From Amycolatopsis sp. NBRC 101858 (lineage in GTDB: Bacteria > Actinomycetota > Actinomycetes > Mycobacteriales > Pseudonocardiaceae), in NCBI RefSeq assembly GCF_030269325.1, contig NZ_BSTD01000003.1, positions 1 through 64,000 on the forward strand: DNA of 64,000 bases, given 5' to 3'. The notes below the pieces were generated by a model, which worked only from the letters and a program-made list of their open reading frames with translations, was not told the origin of the DNA and made no database searches. Shown piece after piece: positions 52,494 to 60,583 of the stretch (position 1 is the first letter of the stretch; every line of letters begins with the position of its first letter). A program made the position numbers and the translations under genes.

Positions 52494-53699
52494 CTACGAG
52501 CCACCACCGACAGAAACTGGATCCGCGGCCTTGACCTGCGGTTCTTCCGGCTTCCGGCGGGTGGTGAGCCACCGGTGGACCGGCCGTTCGACCCCCGCGG
52601 TGACCGCCCAGCCCGCCAGCACGGCGGCACCGACGACCAGCGGGAGCCGCAGCCAGCCGGGCAGGCCGGCGTCGAGCAGGGCGCGGGCCAGGACGTAACC
52701 CAGTTCCTGGTGCACCAGATAAAGACCATACGAGATGCCCGCGAGCCAGGTGACGGCCGGGGCGATCCTCGCCAGCCCGGGGAACCGCCAGTCCGGGCCG
52801 CGGGCGGCCAGGCACACCAGGAGCAGCAGCACGGCGAACCCGATCGTGGACGGCCAGCGCAGGGCGTCCTGCGGCAGGGCGACGTGGAACGGGAAGACCT
52901 GCAGGTCCTGCGCGGCGACCGCGGCGACGACGAACAGCGCGGCGTGCCACGTCCGGATCCGGCGCTGCGACCAGAGCCACAGCGCGACGCCGATGGCGAA
53001 GACGTGCAGCCGGTGCAGGCCGAGGCCGTAGTAGAAGGTCTCGACGACCGGGCTCGCCGTGCCCGGCGCAAAGACGAGGAAGCGGAGCGCGAGCGGGACG
53101 AGGATCAGCGCCCACAGCAGGGCGACGGTCAGCCGGTGGGTGCGCCACGAGCGTGGCCACAGCAGAGCCGCGCCGGTGAAGGCCAGCAGCTGCACCGGCA
53201 GCGTCCAGTAGGAGCCGTCGAGGTAGTAGAACGTCTCCGAGCGGATACCCCACTCCTGCACCATGCCGAGGTTGGCGACCAGGTCGAGCCCGGTCGGGAT
53301 GTACCACGGCGACGGGTTCGACGGCGGCCCCTGCGGCACGCCGAAGAAGAACCCGAGGACACCCGGCGGGTACGGCAGGCCGCTGAAGGAGATGGCGGCC
53401 CACCGCGTCACGACGTAGGTCACCAGGACGGCGACGAGGTAGGCCGGCACGAGGCGCGCGACGCGGTTCCACAGCCACCGGCGCGGGTTGCCCTTGCGGA
53501 GGCTCGCGCAAACGAAGAAGGCGGAGATCACCAGCAGGATCGCGGCACCGAACTGGGCTGTCACCCGGAAGGGGTACCCCGTCAGTTCCGGGTGCAGGAG
53601 CGCGCCCTGGTGGGTGACGTGCCCGAGGATGACCGCGAGGACGGCGACGACGCGGAGGAGGTCCCAGCTGATCCGGCGCGGCGTCGGGGAGGTGGGCAC
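52494..53699 (-). CDS. Acyltransferase 3 family membrane protein
   Basis: The 401-residue polytopic protein has about ten membrane helices, the start RRISWDLLRVVAVLAVILGH with the family catalytic-type histidine, FRVTAQFGAAILLVISAFF and ISYGLYLVHQELGYV near the end. Such enzymes O-acylate surface sugars, lipids or secondary metabolites. The GTG at 53699 is chosen because the helical domain begins right after it and the longer frame is low complexity. It is divergent from the metallo-hydrolase gene. Confidence 0.85.
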   Translation of the reverse strand: MPTSPTPRRISWDLLRVVAVLAVILGHVTHQGALLHPELTGYPFRVTAQFGAAILLVISAFFVCASLRKGNPRRWLWNRVARLVPAYLVAVLVTYVVTRWAAISFSGLPYPPGVLGFFFGVPQGPPSNPSPWYIPTGLDLVANLGMVQEWGIRSETFYYLDGSYWTLPVQLLAFTGAALLWPRSWRTHRLTVALLWALILVPLALRFLVFAPGTASPVVETFYYGLGLHRLHVFAIGVALWLWSQRRIRTWHAALFVVAAVAAQDLQVFPFHVALPQDALRWPSTIGFAVLLLLVCLAARGPDWRFPGLARIAPAVTWLAGISYGLYLVHQELGYVLARALLDAGLPGWLRLPLVVGAAVLAGWAVTAGVERPVHRWLTTRRKPEEPQVKAADPVSVGGGS

Positions 53700-53795
53700 G
53701 GTCGTCCTGAGGTCGGCTGGCGGGGGCTTGCCGTGAGCGTACGTGGAGTCGCGGGCGCGCGCTTGTGCGGGTGGAACCGGTTGGCGCGAAACGAC

Positions 53796-54486
53796 TACCG
53801 TGTGCGGGGTGAACATCGTGGAGACCTACACCGGGCACGTCGACCCGGGCGGCGACGCCACCCGGCGCACCCTGGACGCGCTGACCATCACCAAGCTGTC
53901 CGTCGGCCCGATGGACAACAACGCGTACCTGCTGGTGTGCCGGGCGTCCCAGGAGGCCCTGCTGATCGACGCGGCGGCCGACCCGGAGCGCATCTCGGAC
54001 CTGATCGGCCACGGCCCGGACCGGCCCGCTCTTCGCACGGTGGTGACCACTCACCAGCACGGAGACCACTGGCAGGCACTGGGCGCGGTGGCGGGCGCGA
54101 ACGGATCGAACACGGCGGCTCACCCGCTGGACGCTTCGCCGTTACCGGTACCCCCGGACTTCCTGGTGGAGCACGGCGACACGGTGTCCGTGGGCGAGGT
54201 CACGCTGTCGGTGATCCACCTGCGCGGGCACACGCCGGGATCGATCGCCTTGCTGTACCGCGATCCTTCGGGACACCCGCACTTGTTCACGGGGGACTCG
54301 CTGTTCCCGGGCGGCCCCGGGCGCACGACGAACCCCGAGGACTTCGCCAGCCTGATGGACGACCTGGAGTCGCGCGTCTTCGACGAGCTGCCGGACGAGA
54401 CGTGGTTCTACCCGGGGCACGGGGATGATTCGACGCTGGGAGCGGAGCGCCCGAAGCTGAAGGAGTGGCGCGAGCGCGGCTGGTGA
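53796..54486 (+). CDS. Metallo-beta-lactamase fold hydrolase (glyoxalase II-like)
   Basis: The coding part begins at GTG 53809 and gives 225 residues; the listed start includes a -10-like TACCGT (53796-53801) seven bases before it, with no ribosome-binding site, suggesting a leaderless mRNA. The metal site TTHQHGDHWQA, the later LRGHTPGS, TGDSLFPGGPGR and the final YPGHGDD give the full binuclear-zinc pattern of glyoxalase II-like hydrolases. Thioester hydrolysis is the likely chemistry; the substrate is unknown. It is the last gene before the AT-richer island. Confidence 0.85.
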
Positions 54487-54499
54487 TCAAAGAAGCGCG

Positions 54500-54530
54500 A
54501 GCGGAGCGGTCTCGACAGGACAGCTCCGCT
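54500..54530. terminator. Bidirectional terminator between the metallo-hydrolase and the NTPase gene
   Basis: AGCGGAGC pairs with GCTCCGCT across a 15-nt loop, between the convergent stops at 54486 and 54533. It also marks the left border of the AT-richer island. Confidence 0.6.
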
Positions 54531-54532
54531 AG

Positions 54533-56491
54533 TTATCGCATGTCGTGTCGACTCAGTTGTTCGATCAGCAAATCGAAGGAGTCATCTTTGGAGTCGACGA
54601 GGGTATCTATCCAAGCAAGAGACGCACCGCCATCGCGAAGATGCTGCGCCGCCCGTCTAATCGCCGCAACCAAAGCTTGCCCGCCACCGAACTGACGGGG
54701 TTTGATACTCAGTTCTTGCAAGTAGCGCGTTGGAAATCGATGACTGAAAACCGTTCCAGACCTCCCGACCAATGCCTCCACCTCCAGAAGCAATTGAAGG
54801 AGGTCCGGGTGGCCTGCGCCGCTGCCGTACAGCAGTTTGACATTCAAGGCCAGCTGGTTGAGTCCGATCGAAATTCGCCCAGGGTCAAGCCCAACGGTCA
54901 AGCGATCTGAAATCGATACCTGCGCAGCCCAGAACGATGGCCAAAGGTATCCAGCCGCCCCCAGAGTGGCAGAGAACTCGGCCCAACCTCCGCGCACATG
55001 ATCGCCATAGTCACCCCATGCATTAAAGTCATCCAGCCGACGCGCCTGCTTCTCCCAGACCTCCACCAAGGCAGACTTCGGTTCACCTAACTCTCGTTGC
55101 GTCTGCGAAAGAGCAATAAAATTGCTCAACTCACCAGGCGCCTCGATGCAGGATTTCCGGCACAACTGGAGCGCGAGCGTTCCAACCAAGGAATGCGGAA
55201 GACTGCCATTCATCAATCGTCGACCCAAGTCGATCAACTGCCCGAACCCTCGACGAAAACCAGTCGCCTTACCTGTCGACTGCACGTCCTCTATCAGTTT
55301 TTCAAGACTCCACTCCACCCTTAATCCAGATTCATCACCAAGCGCCATTTCGATCATTGCTTTCGAAATACTTGGATGACGAGCAAAAAAAGATCTCGAC
55401 GAGGACCCTATGAAAAACTCACGCTTCATCGGAACTTCAACGAGGGCACGCAAATCAGATTCGCCAACTTCAATAAATCGTGATACTATATCGCGCGGAA
55501 TTCCGTCGATTCCACCCAGGTCCACGGCGGCTAAAACTACCATAAATTCCGCCAATGAAACATCGGAAGCACCCGGCAGATTCTTCGCCAGCCTGGAAAG
55601 CAAAGATACGAGACGTGCTGACATCCGATCAGCGTCGAAACGCATCAACAACAAGCCGCCCATAAATGCTTGCCGCCCCTCAGAGGCGCGAGTAGCATCC
55701 AGCATCCCCCGTGCGATTTTCTCAACTTCACCGCCGACGATACTGGCCGGCCGACTAGACGAGCAGTCAACCCAATTCTGCGCCACTACCCGAGCATCTG
55801 CCGCTTCAACTCTATTCAACTGAATCGGCGCAGATACACGAAACGAAGTCCCCCATCTACTGGCTACACTAAGTGGCCAACCCAGGCGGTCGCGCTCTCC
55901 ATTCCAGTCCACTTCTCGACTAGCAAGCAGAAAATGAAAGTGGTAATTTTCCTCATGCAAATTGAGTCTGGAAAACCTATCAATATCCCCAAGGAGAGCC
56001 TCGGCATCGTCCGATGCAACTAGGATCTTCCGATGCGATGCGCGCATCGCATCGACAGCATCCAACGTAAAGCGAGCGTCACCATCATTCCTCCAGTATA
56101 TTGCATCAAAAATATCCTTCTGCGCTAGAATTGCAACTGCTTGCATTAAAATTGTCGACTTGCCGTCACCCGTGGCACCACCGATTCGAACGAGAATACT
56201 TCGATCTTCAATTTGGTTCACTCCGAATGCTTCAAGCACCTTGCCCATTGCGGGACGAGGGCGCAGACGCGGATGACAGATGTCCTTCCAGTCCGGCGTC
56301 AACCCATCGAAGTAATCACCCAAATCAGACCGCGGCTTTCGCTTGGCCAGCAATTGGGAAGTAATAGGCACCCAGCCCCGTAAAGGATTGACGCGAATTG
56401 GCCCATCCTCGTCCGAGCCAACGTAAATATTGCCAGCAGCCTGATAGTTGACCGAATTCCGCCCTCCACTTAACTCCTGACCGGACTCCAC
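54533..56491 (-). CDS. STAND-like P-loop NTPase with N-terminal VNYQA-type motif
   Basis: A 652-residue soluble protein. Residues 9-31 (GGRNSVNYQAAGNIYVG followed by an acidic DGP turn) repeat the C-terminus of the upstream membrane protein. Then come a P-loop GGATGDGKST (104-113), a Walker B-like KILVASDDAE (155-164), FLLASREVDW and a conserved-looking ARHPSISKAM, as in signal-transducing STAND ATPases. The C-terminal half (about 400-640) is alpha-helical and may be a sensor repeat array. GTG start with AAGGAG upstream, 3 nt after the preceding stop: a two-gene operon. Base composition is markedly AT-richer than its neighbours, suggesting transfer. A defence or regulated cell-death role is inferred; no close homologue is recognised. 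Confidence 0.7.
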   Translation of the reverse strand: MESGQELSGGRNSVNYQAAGNIYVGSDEDGPIRVNPLRGWVPITSQLLAKRKPRSDLGDYFDGLTPDWKDICHPRLRPRPAMGKVLEAFGVNQIEDRSILVRIGGATGDGKSTILMQAVAILAQKDIFDAIYWRNDGDARFTLDAVDAMRASHRKILVASDDAEALLGDIDRFSRLNLHEENYHFHFLLASREVDWNGERDRLGWPLSVASRWGTSFRVSAPIQLNRVEAADARVVAQNWVDCSSSRPASIVGGEVEKIARGMLDATRASEGRQAFMGGLLLMRFDADRMSARLVSLLSRLAKNLPGASDVSLAEFMVVLAAVDLGGIDGIPRDIVSRFIEVGESDLRALVEVPMKREFFIGSSSRSFFARHPSISKAMIEMALGDESGLRVEWSLEKLIEDVQSTGKATGFRRGFGQLIDLGRRLMNGSLPHSLVGTLALQLCRKSCIEAPGELSNFIALSQTQRELGEPKSALVEVWEKQARRLDDFNAWGDYGDHVRGGWAEFSATLGAAGYLWPSFWAAQVSISDRLTVGLDPGRISIGLNQLALNVKLLYGSGAGHPDLLQLLLEVEALVGRSGTVFSHRFPTRYLQELSIKPRQFGGGQALVAAIRRAAQHLRDGGASLAWIDTLVDSKDDSFDLLIEQLSRHDMR

Positions 56492-56494
56492 AAA

Positions 56495-56815
56495 TTACTC
56501 CTTCGGGCCATCTTCTTGACCAATTGCAATATTGCCGCCCGCCTGGTAGTTAACAGACCCCCTGCCGCCTCGCTGCTTTTGCTCTACACCAAGAGGACCA
56601 TTCACAGAATCAGACTCGTCGACTGGCGCAAACACAGCAACAATCAGAATTAAGAGTCCAATCACAAGAACGGTCGTCCCCAGAATACCCGGCCAGCCCC
56701 AGAATGTGCGGGAAATATCTTGCAAGGTATAGATCAAATAACCAATAGACAACGATCCACCCATAGCCGCAAGAGTTGATCCCAACGGCATGAGCCTGCC
56801 TCGCTTGGTCGCCAT
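56495..56815 (-). CDS. Small two-helix membrane protein with C-terminal VNYQA-type motif
   Basis: A 106-residue protein with hydrophobic helices at about 11-31 and 42-63, a short acidic linker (PVDESDSVNGPLG) and a C-terminal tail, residues 83-104, reading GGRGSVNYQAGGNIAIG then EDGP. This tail is nearly identical to residues 9-31 of the NTPase encoded next. The ATG at 56815 is chosen because TATACT lies six bases upstream (56827-56822), giving a leaderless mRNA; a longer frame to 56875 lacks support. A pore-forming or membrane-damaging effector recruited by motif self-assembly is a plausible role, inferred only from layout. Confidence 0.65.
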   Translation of the reverse strand: MATKRGRLMPLGSTLAAMGGSLSIGYLIYTLQDISRTFWGWPGILGTTVLVIGLLILIVAVFAPVDESDSVNGPLGVEQKQRGGRGSVNYQAGGNIAIGQEDGPKE

Positions 56816-57202
56816 AGCGAGAGTATACGGCATCGGCAGGTGCGCGCCAGAACGATGAGATGGCACGCTTTCCACGCCAAGTCACCTTTTGGACCTCGCA
56901 ACACGATTTTGCTCACGATCGCAAGATCAAGTATTGATATGTTAGATTCTGACAGAATACGTATCGTACAGCAAAATTATAGTCCTGCTGCGAGCTAGCC
57001 GACACGAATGAGCGATACGCAGCATCTGGGAGGCAGGGGCTCCGCCGTCGCTCTCAGCGATCATGGCACCCAGTCGATCCTCCACGTTCGGAGCAGCCGG
57101 ATAACGATACGGAACGCCGACGCAACTCCCGGACGAACCGGGCGTCCCCAGCAGACCCAGCGCTGGGACTTCCCGAGGTTCGCCCGACCAGGAGGTCCAA
57201 CC
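56816..57202. other. AT-richer intergenic region at the right edge of the island
   Basis: No convincing gene. The left part carries the minus-strand TATACT promoter of the small membrane protein gene. The middle (about 56880-57000) is very AT-rich for this genome, with several ATG and TAT-rich segments. The right part returns to normal GC and holds the GGAGG (57191-57195) of the AMIN-like gene. A frame opens at 57008 but lacks a ribosome-binding site and precedes a proper signal-peptide start at 57203. Confidence 0.6.
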
Positions 57203-57685
57203 ATGTCCAGACCCGTCAGACGCGCGCTACTCGCCGTCGCCCTGTTGATCGCCGGGACGCTTGCCGCCGCCGCTCCCGCCGAGGCCGTCGCCGGGCCGGC
57301 CGCCCTGAGCAACATCCGGACCGGGAACAACCCCGGCTTCGACCGGGTGGTGCTCGACCTGGGCGCCGGATCCGTGCCCACCGTCCGCTACCAGCTCACC
57401 GATGAGCTCACCTTCGACGCGAGCGGTGAGATCGTGTGGCTCACCGGGCAGTACTTCATCAACGTCGTCGTCTCGCCCGCCACCTACTACGACGCCAGCG
57501 GGCACTTCACCTACCCCGGGCCGCAGAAGTTCCGGACGCGGAACCTCGCCAACGTCATGGCCGTCGCCCTCACCGGGGACTTCGAGGGCCAGATCGGCGT
57601 CGGGCTCGGGGTGCGGACGCGGACCGCGGTGAACGTCTTCACGCTCACCGCGCCCAACCGCGTCGTCATCGACATCGCCCACTGA
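57203..57685 (+). CDS. Secreted AMIN-like domain protein
   Basis: The 160-residue precursor has a Sec signal (RRALLAVALLIAGTLAAAAP, cleavage near AEAVAG). The mature part is one beta domain with FDRVVLDLGAGSVPTVRYQL and a terminal TAPNRVVIDIAH, the pattern of AMIN/AMIN-like domains that bind cell-wall peptidoglycan. Function beyond that is unknown. GGAGG lies 7 nt before the ATG; an upstream frame adds 65 unlikely residues. Confidence 0.82.
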   Translation: MSRPVRRALLAVALLIAGTLAAAAPAEAVAGPAALSNIRTGNNPGFDRVVLDLGAGSVPTVRYQLTDELTFDASGEIVWLTGQYFINVVVSPATYYDASGHFTYPGPQKFRTRNLANVMAVALTGDFEGQIGVGLGVRTRTAVNVFTLTAPNRVVIDIAH

Positions 57686-57718
57686 GCCCACTGAGCCCGC
57701 TGAACAGGGGCGGGGGAG

Positions 57719-58501
57719 TCACCCGCGCTCGTACGGGATCTTCTCCCCCGCCTCCACCGCGAACGGCAGGTGGTTGCCCGCCGGCGGCAGCGGGCACGTC
57801 GCGAAGTCCGTGAACGCGCACGGCAGGTTCGCCGCCCGGTTGAAGTCCAGCGTCACCGAACCGTCGGGCTCAGGCGCGCCGACCGGCAGCGAACGGTTCG
57901 CCGCGTACGTCGTGACACCGCTCGTCTCGTCCGTGAACAGGATGCTGAACCCGCCGTCCTTGCCGTTGAACGCCGTCAACGTGTGAGCCGAACCGCCGTG
58001 CGAAAAGTGGACCAGGCCCGGCGCCGTGTAGACGTGGCTGAGGCCCTCCACCACCGCGCCGACCGTCGTCGGCCGCGGCGCGTCGAACGCTTCGAAGCGG
58101 CCCTGGACCACCCAGGACGGCGACGGCTCGTACGCCGGGATGCCGTGGAACTCGCGCAGCACCTCGGCCTTCGGGTCGTGGACGCGGATCAGGTACCCCG
58201 ACCGGCGGGCGACCTCGATCTCGACGTCGCCGGCCAGCACGCGCGTGCCCGCACCGCTGTTGACCAGCTCGAACCGGCGGGTTTCGGTGATCGGCGCGCC
58301 TTCGTGCGTCAGCGTCGCGCCGGCCGGGTCGACGTACGCCGCGTCGGCGTCCTGCCACCAGCGGCCGGGGATGCCCGGGTACTCCCGCGGGGCGTCGGTC
58401 AGCCAGTCGAGCGACACCAGCGCCAGCCAGCCGTGGGGTGCCGCGAGGTCCTCCTCACGGCGCGTCTTCCAGTCCTGCCACTCGCTCGTGAACGTGCTCA
58501 T
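57719..58501 (-). CDS. DUF1684 domain-containing protein
   Basis: The 260-residue soluble protein has the DUF1684 pattern: WQDWKTRREEDLAAPHGWLALVSLDWL at the N-terminus and the C-terminal block LDFNRAANLPCAFTDFATCPLPP followed by GNHLPFAVEAGEK. The arrangement of conserved Cys, Asp and Pro residues suggests an enzyme, but no activity is established as far as I know. It is 20 nt downstream of the hypothetical gene at 58522. Confidence 0.88.
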   Translation of the reverse strand: MSTFTSEWQDWKTRREEDLAAPHGWLALVSLDWLTDAPREYPGIPGRWWQDADAAYVDPAGATLTHEGAPITETRRFELVNSGAGTRVLAGDVEIEVARRSGYLIRVHDPKAEVLREFHGIPAYEPSPSWVVQGRFEAFDAPRPTTVGAVVEGLSHVYTAPGLVHFSHGGSAHTLTAFNGKDGGFSILFTDETSGVTTYAANRSLPVGAPEPDGSVTLDFNRAANLPCAFTDFATCPLPPAGNHLPFAVEAGEKIPYERG

Positions 58502-58521
58502 CGCGGGCCCCTTCTGCTCGG

Positions 58522-59127
58522 CTACGACGGTGCCAACCCACCGCCCGCGCCGGTATTCCGCGTCCCAGTATCCGGACCCGTCCACAGCCACGCGATTTCC
58601 CGCTCGCCCCCGGCGGGGACGACGACGCGCCGGAACCCCGGCCCGTCCGGGAGCGCGGCGTGGAAGCGGTCGGAGACGATCAGCAGCTGGTCGAGCTCCG
58701 GCGCCGCGGCCATCGCCGCCTTCAGCACCTCCGCCTCGCACAGCCAGACCGCCAGCGCGATCGCGGCGCCGCCGAAGTTCGGTGGCCGGAGCACGACGTC
58801 GCCGTGGTCGGCGGCGAGCCGCAGCCGCAGCCTGCCGAACTCGTTGAGGTGGCGGTTGCGACGCCGCAGCGCCTCCCCCACCTCGCCGGCGAACCCCGTC
58901 GCGACCCATCCCCGCGGCACGGTCGGCGGGATGACCAGCGTCGTGTTGTCCCCCTCCGGCCGGCGGTACCAGGTCGGCGTGCGGTACGGCACCGGGACGT
59001 GGTCGAACACCTCGTCCAGCACCCCGTCGAGGGTGGCGCCTAGGTGCACCGCGCGGGCGGTGCCGCCGCGGCTCGGGGCGACGATCCCGATCCGGAATAC
59101 GGTCGCGGCCACCGGGACGGTGCGCAT
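58522..59127 (-). CDS. Hypothetical protein
   Basis: A 201-residue protein with no signal or membrane helices. It contains PYRTPTWYRRPEGDNTTLVI, VGEALRRRNRHLNEFGRLRL and IALAVWLCEAEVLKAAMAA. No family is recognised. It starts 4 nt after the stop of the gene at 59132, so the two form an operon and may work together. Confidence 0.6.
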   Translation of the reverse strand: MRTVPVAATVFRIGIVAPSRGGTARAVHLGATLDGVLDEVFDHVPVPYRTPTWYRRPEGDNTTLVIPPTVPRGWVATGFAGEVGEALRRRNRHLNEFGRLRLRLAADHGDVVLRPPNFGGAAIALAVWLCEAEVLKAAMAAAPELDQLLIVSDRFHAALPDGPGFRRVVVPAGGEREIAWLWTGPDTGTRNTGAGGGLAPS

Positions 59128-59131
59128 GGCC

Positions 59132-60097
59132 TCAGTCCTTCTCGGAGTCGAAGGACCACTGCAGGCCGTAGCTCAGCCCTTGGTGCAGCTCGTGGAACTC
59201 GAGCGACACCTCGCCGACCCGGTTGACCGTCAGCGCGTCACCGGAGTCGACGCCGTCGTCGACGACCCGGCCCGGCACGCCGTTGAGCCGCCACACGCGC
59301 GGCGGCGGGGCAGCGCGGTCGAACCGGACCCGCACCGAGAACTCTTCGCAGCGGCGCAGGGGCGTCATGACGTAGTACGGCCGCAGCGACGTGCGCTGCG
59401 GCGTGAACCGGATCCCGTACTCGTGCCGCTGGCCGAGCCGCAACGGGCTGGGGAGCCGCATCACGAACTGCGCGTGGCTCACCGAGACCTGGCGCGCTTC
59501 GACGATCTCACCGCCGAACAGGACCTCGGCGGCGATGTCGGGCACCGGGTCGCTGCCCGGCTCGGCCGGGACGCTGAACGAGAGCACGAGCTCGTCGAGT
59601 TCGTCGACCTCCGCGACGATCCGGCGTTCCTCCTGGAGATCCGGCGGGACGCGGTCGAGCCGGAGCACCGCCTTGGCCGACTCGGCGTACCAGCCGGCCA
59701 GCGGGTGCCGGTCCCGGTCCGGTGGCGGCGCGCCGAGCAGCTCGTCGAGCCGGCGGAACGCGAGGTCGATCCGGCGGCGCGCGGTGCGCGGGTCGCGGTC
59801 CAGCACGCTGGCCAGCCACGAGATCCGCCGGTCGAGGAACTCCCCCGCGGCCTCTTCGTGCAGGCCGAACGCCGCGAGCGCGGCCAGCCGCAGGTCGGCG
59901 GGGAGCCGGCCGCACAGCTCGGTGAGCCGCAGGACGAGCTTCTGCCGGGCGGCGGAGGGCTGGTCGGCGCCGGTGATCCCGCACGCTTCGCGCAGGCAGG
60001 GACCGATCCGCTGGTGCAGGTCGGCCGCGTCGAGCCCGCGTCCGCGGCGCAGTTCGTTCAGCTCGCGCACGAACGGGAAGGAGTTCTCCGGCCGCAT
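59132..60097 (-). CDS. Hypothetical two-domain protein (helical N-terminus, beta C-terminus)
   Basis: The 321-residue protein has an all-helical N-terminal half. It includes ELNELRRGRGLDAADLHQRI and LAALAAFGLHEEAAGEFLDR, then RRIDLAFRRLDELLG; some of this resembles a regulatory HTH or death-fold-like bundle. The C-terminal half is beta-rich (ELVLSFSVPAEPGSDPVPDI, YGIRFTPQRTSLRPYYVMTP, LSYGLQWSFD). The ATG at 60097 with GGGAGGGGG upstream is preferred to a frame 31 residues longer. Lineage-restricted, function unknown. It follows the two tiny ORFs and Crp gene on the same strand. Confidence 0.6.
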   Translation of the reverse strand: MRPENSFPFVRELNELRRGRGLDAADLHQRIGPCLREACGITGADQPSAARQKLVLRLTELCGRLPADLRLAALAAFGLHEEAAGEFLDRRISWLASVLDRDPRTARRRIDLAFRRLDELLGAPPPDRDRHPLAGWYAESAKAVLRLDRVPPDLQEERRIVAEVDELDELVLSFSVPAEPGSDPVPDIAAEVLFGGEIVEARQVSVSHAQFVMRLPSPLRLGQRHEYGIRFTPQRTSLRPYYVMTPLRRCEEFSVRVRFDRAAPPPRVWRLNGVPGRVVDDGVDSGDALTVNRVGEVSLEFHELHQGLSYGLQWSFDSEKD

Positions 60098-60244
60098 CCC
60101 ACCCCCTCCCGGCGCCGCGGTGAAATGACAGACCACATTACCAAAAAATAGTCCGCGCCGGGGTGACGGTTCGCGGACAACCGCATTCACGGAAATACCC
60201 GGCCGGCCGACCCCCCACGAGCCGGCCGGCCGGGCCGCCGCGGG

Positions 60245-60289
60245 TCAGCGGGCGCCGAAGATCAGCGCCCAGATCGAGTGGCTCTCCAT
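60245..60289 (-). CDS. 14-residue peptide ORF (candidate)
   Basis: ATG then MESHSIWALIFGAR and TGA. AGGAGG (60303-60298) sits 8 nt upstream, one of the strongest ribosome-binding sites in the region, and overlaps the stop of the 55-residue ORF, so the two would be translationally coupled. The peptide is short, hydrophobic in the middle and ends in Arg. It could be a signalling or leader peptide, or chance. Confidence 0.45.
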   Translation of the reverse strand: MESHSIWALIFGAR

Positions 60290-60302
60290 CACACACACCT
60301 CC

Positions 60303-60470
60303 TCATCGCTGCACCAAGACCGAGGCGGAGATCGGGGCGGAGCCGTGTGACACCGGCGCGGCCGGCTCCGCCACGTTTCCGGTGGCCGCCACGAATCCCG
60401 CGACGGCACCGACCGCGAACGCGGCGAAGACCGATTTCACCAGGGTCAAGATCTTGCAGTAGACGTTCAC
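60303..60470 (-). CDS. 55-residue membrane or exported peptide ORF (candidate)
   Basis: A GTG start with GGGGAG 9 nt upstream encodes MNVYCKILTLVKSVFAAFAV, then a hydrophobic stretch (GAVAGFVAATG) and a polar tail rich in Ala, Pro and Ser ending SASVLVQR. It looks like a signal peptide or single membrane helix with a short outer tail. It is 113 nt after the Crp-type regulator stop and directly precedes the 14-residue ORF on the same strand. Homologues would be needed to confirm it. Confidence 0.5.
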   Translation of the reverse strand: MNVYCKILTLVKSVFAAFAVGAVAGFVAATGNVAEPAAPVSHGSAPISASVLVQR

Positions 60471-60583
60471 GGCAAAGCACTCCCCGACCTCGCTCGAAAT
60501 GAAATCCGGCCGGCAGGCATCTGATTTCTTTTCCGGCCGAACCCAGGATCGCGCCGGGAGGGGGTGCGCTCAGAGGACCGCTG

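Noticed and set aside
53773..53801. ECF-type promoter (GGAACC) before the metallo-hydrolase
   Set aside because: The -35-like GGAACC is present, but the spacing to a CGTC-type -10 is unconvincing; the simple leaderless -10 TACCGT explains the start better.
57008..57202. N-terminal extension of the AMIN-like protein from ATG 57008
   Set aside because: It would bury the signal peptide 65 residues inside the protein; GGAGG before ATG 57203 supports the shorter form.
60163..60462. 99-codon plus-strand frame overlapping the small minus-strand ORFs
   Set aside because: No ribosome-binding site and a Pro/Arg/Thr-rich translation; the minus-strand ORFs have better initiation signals.
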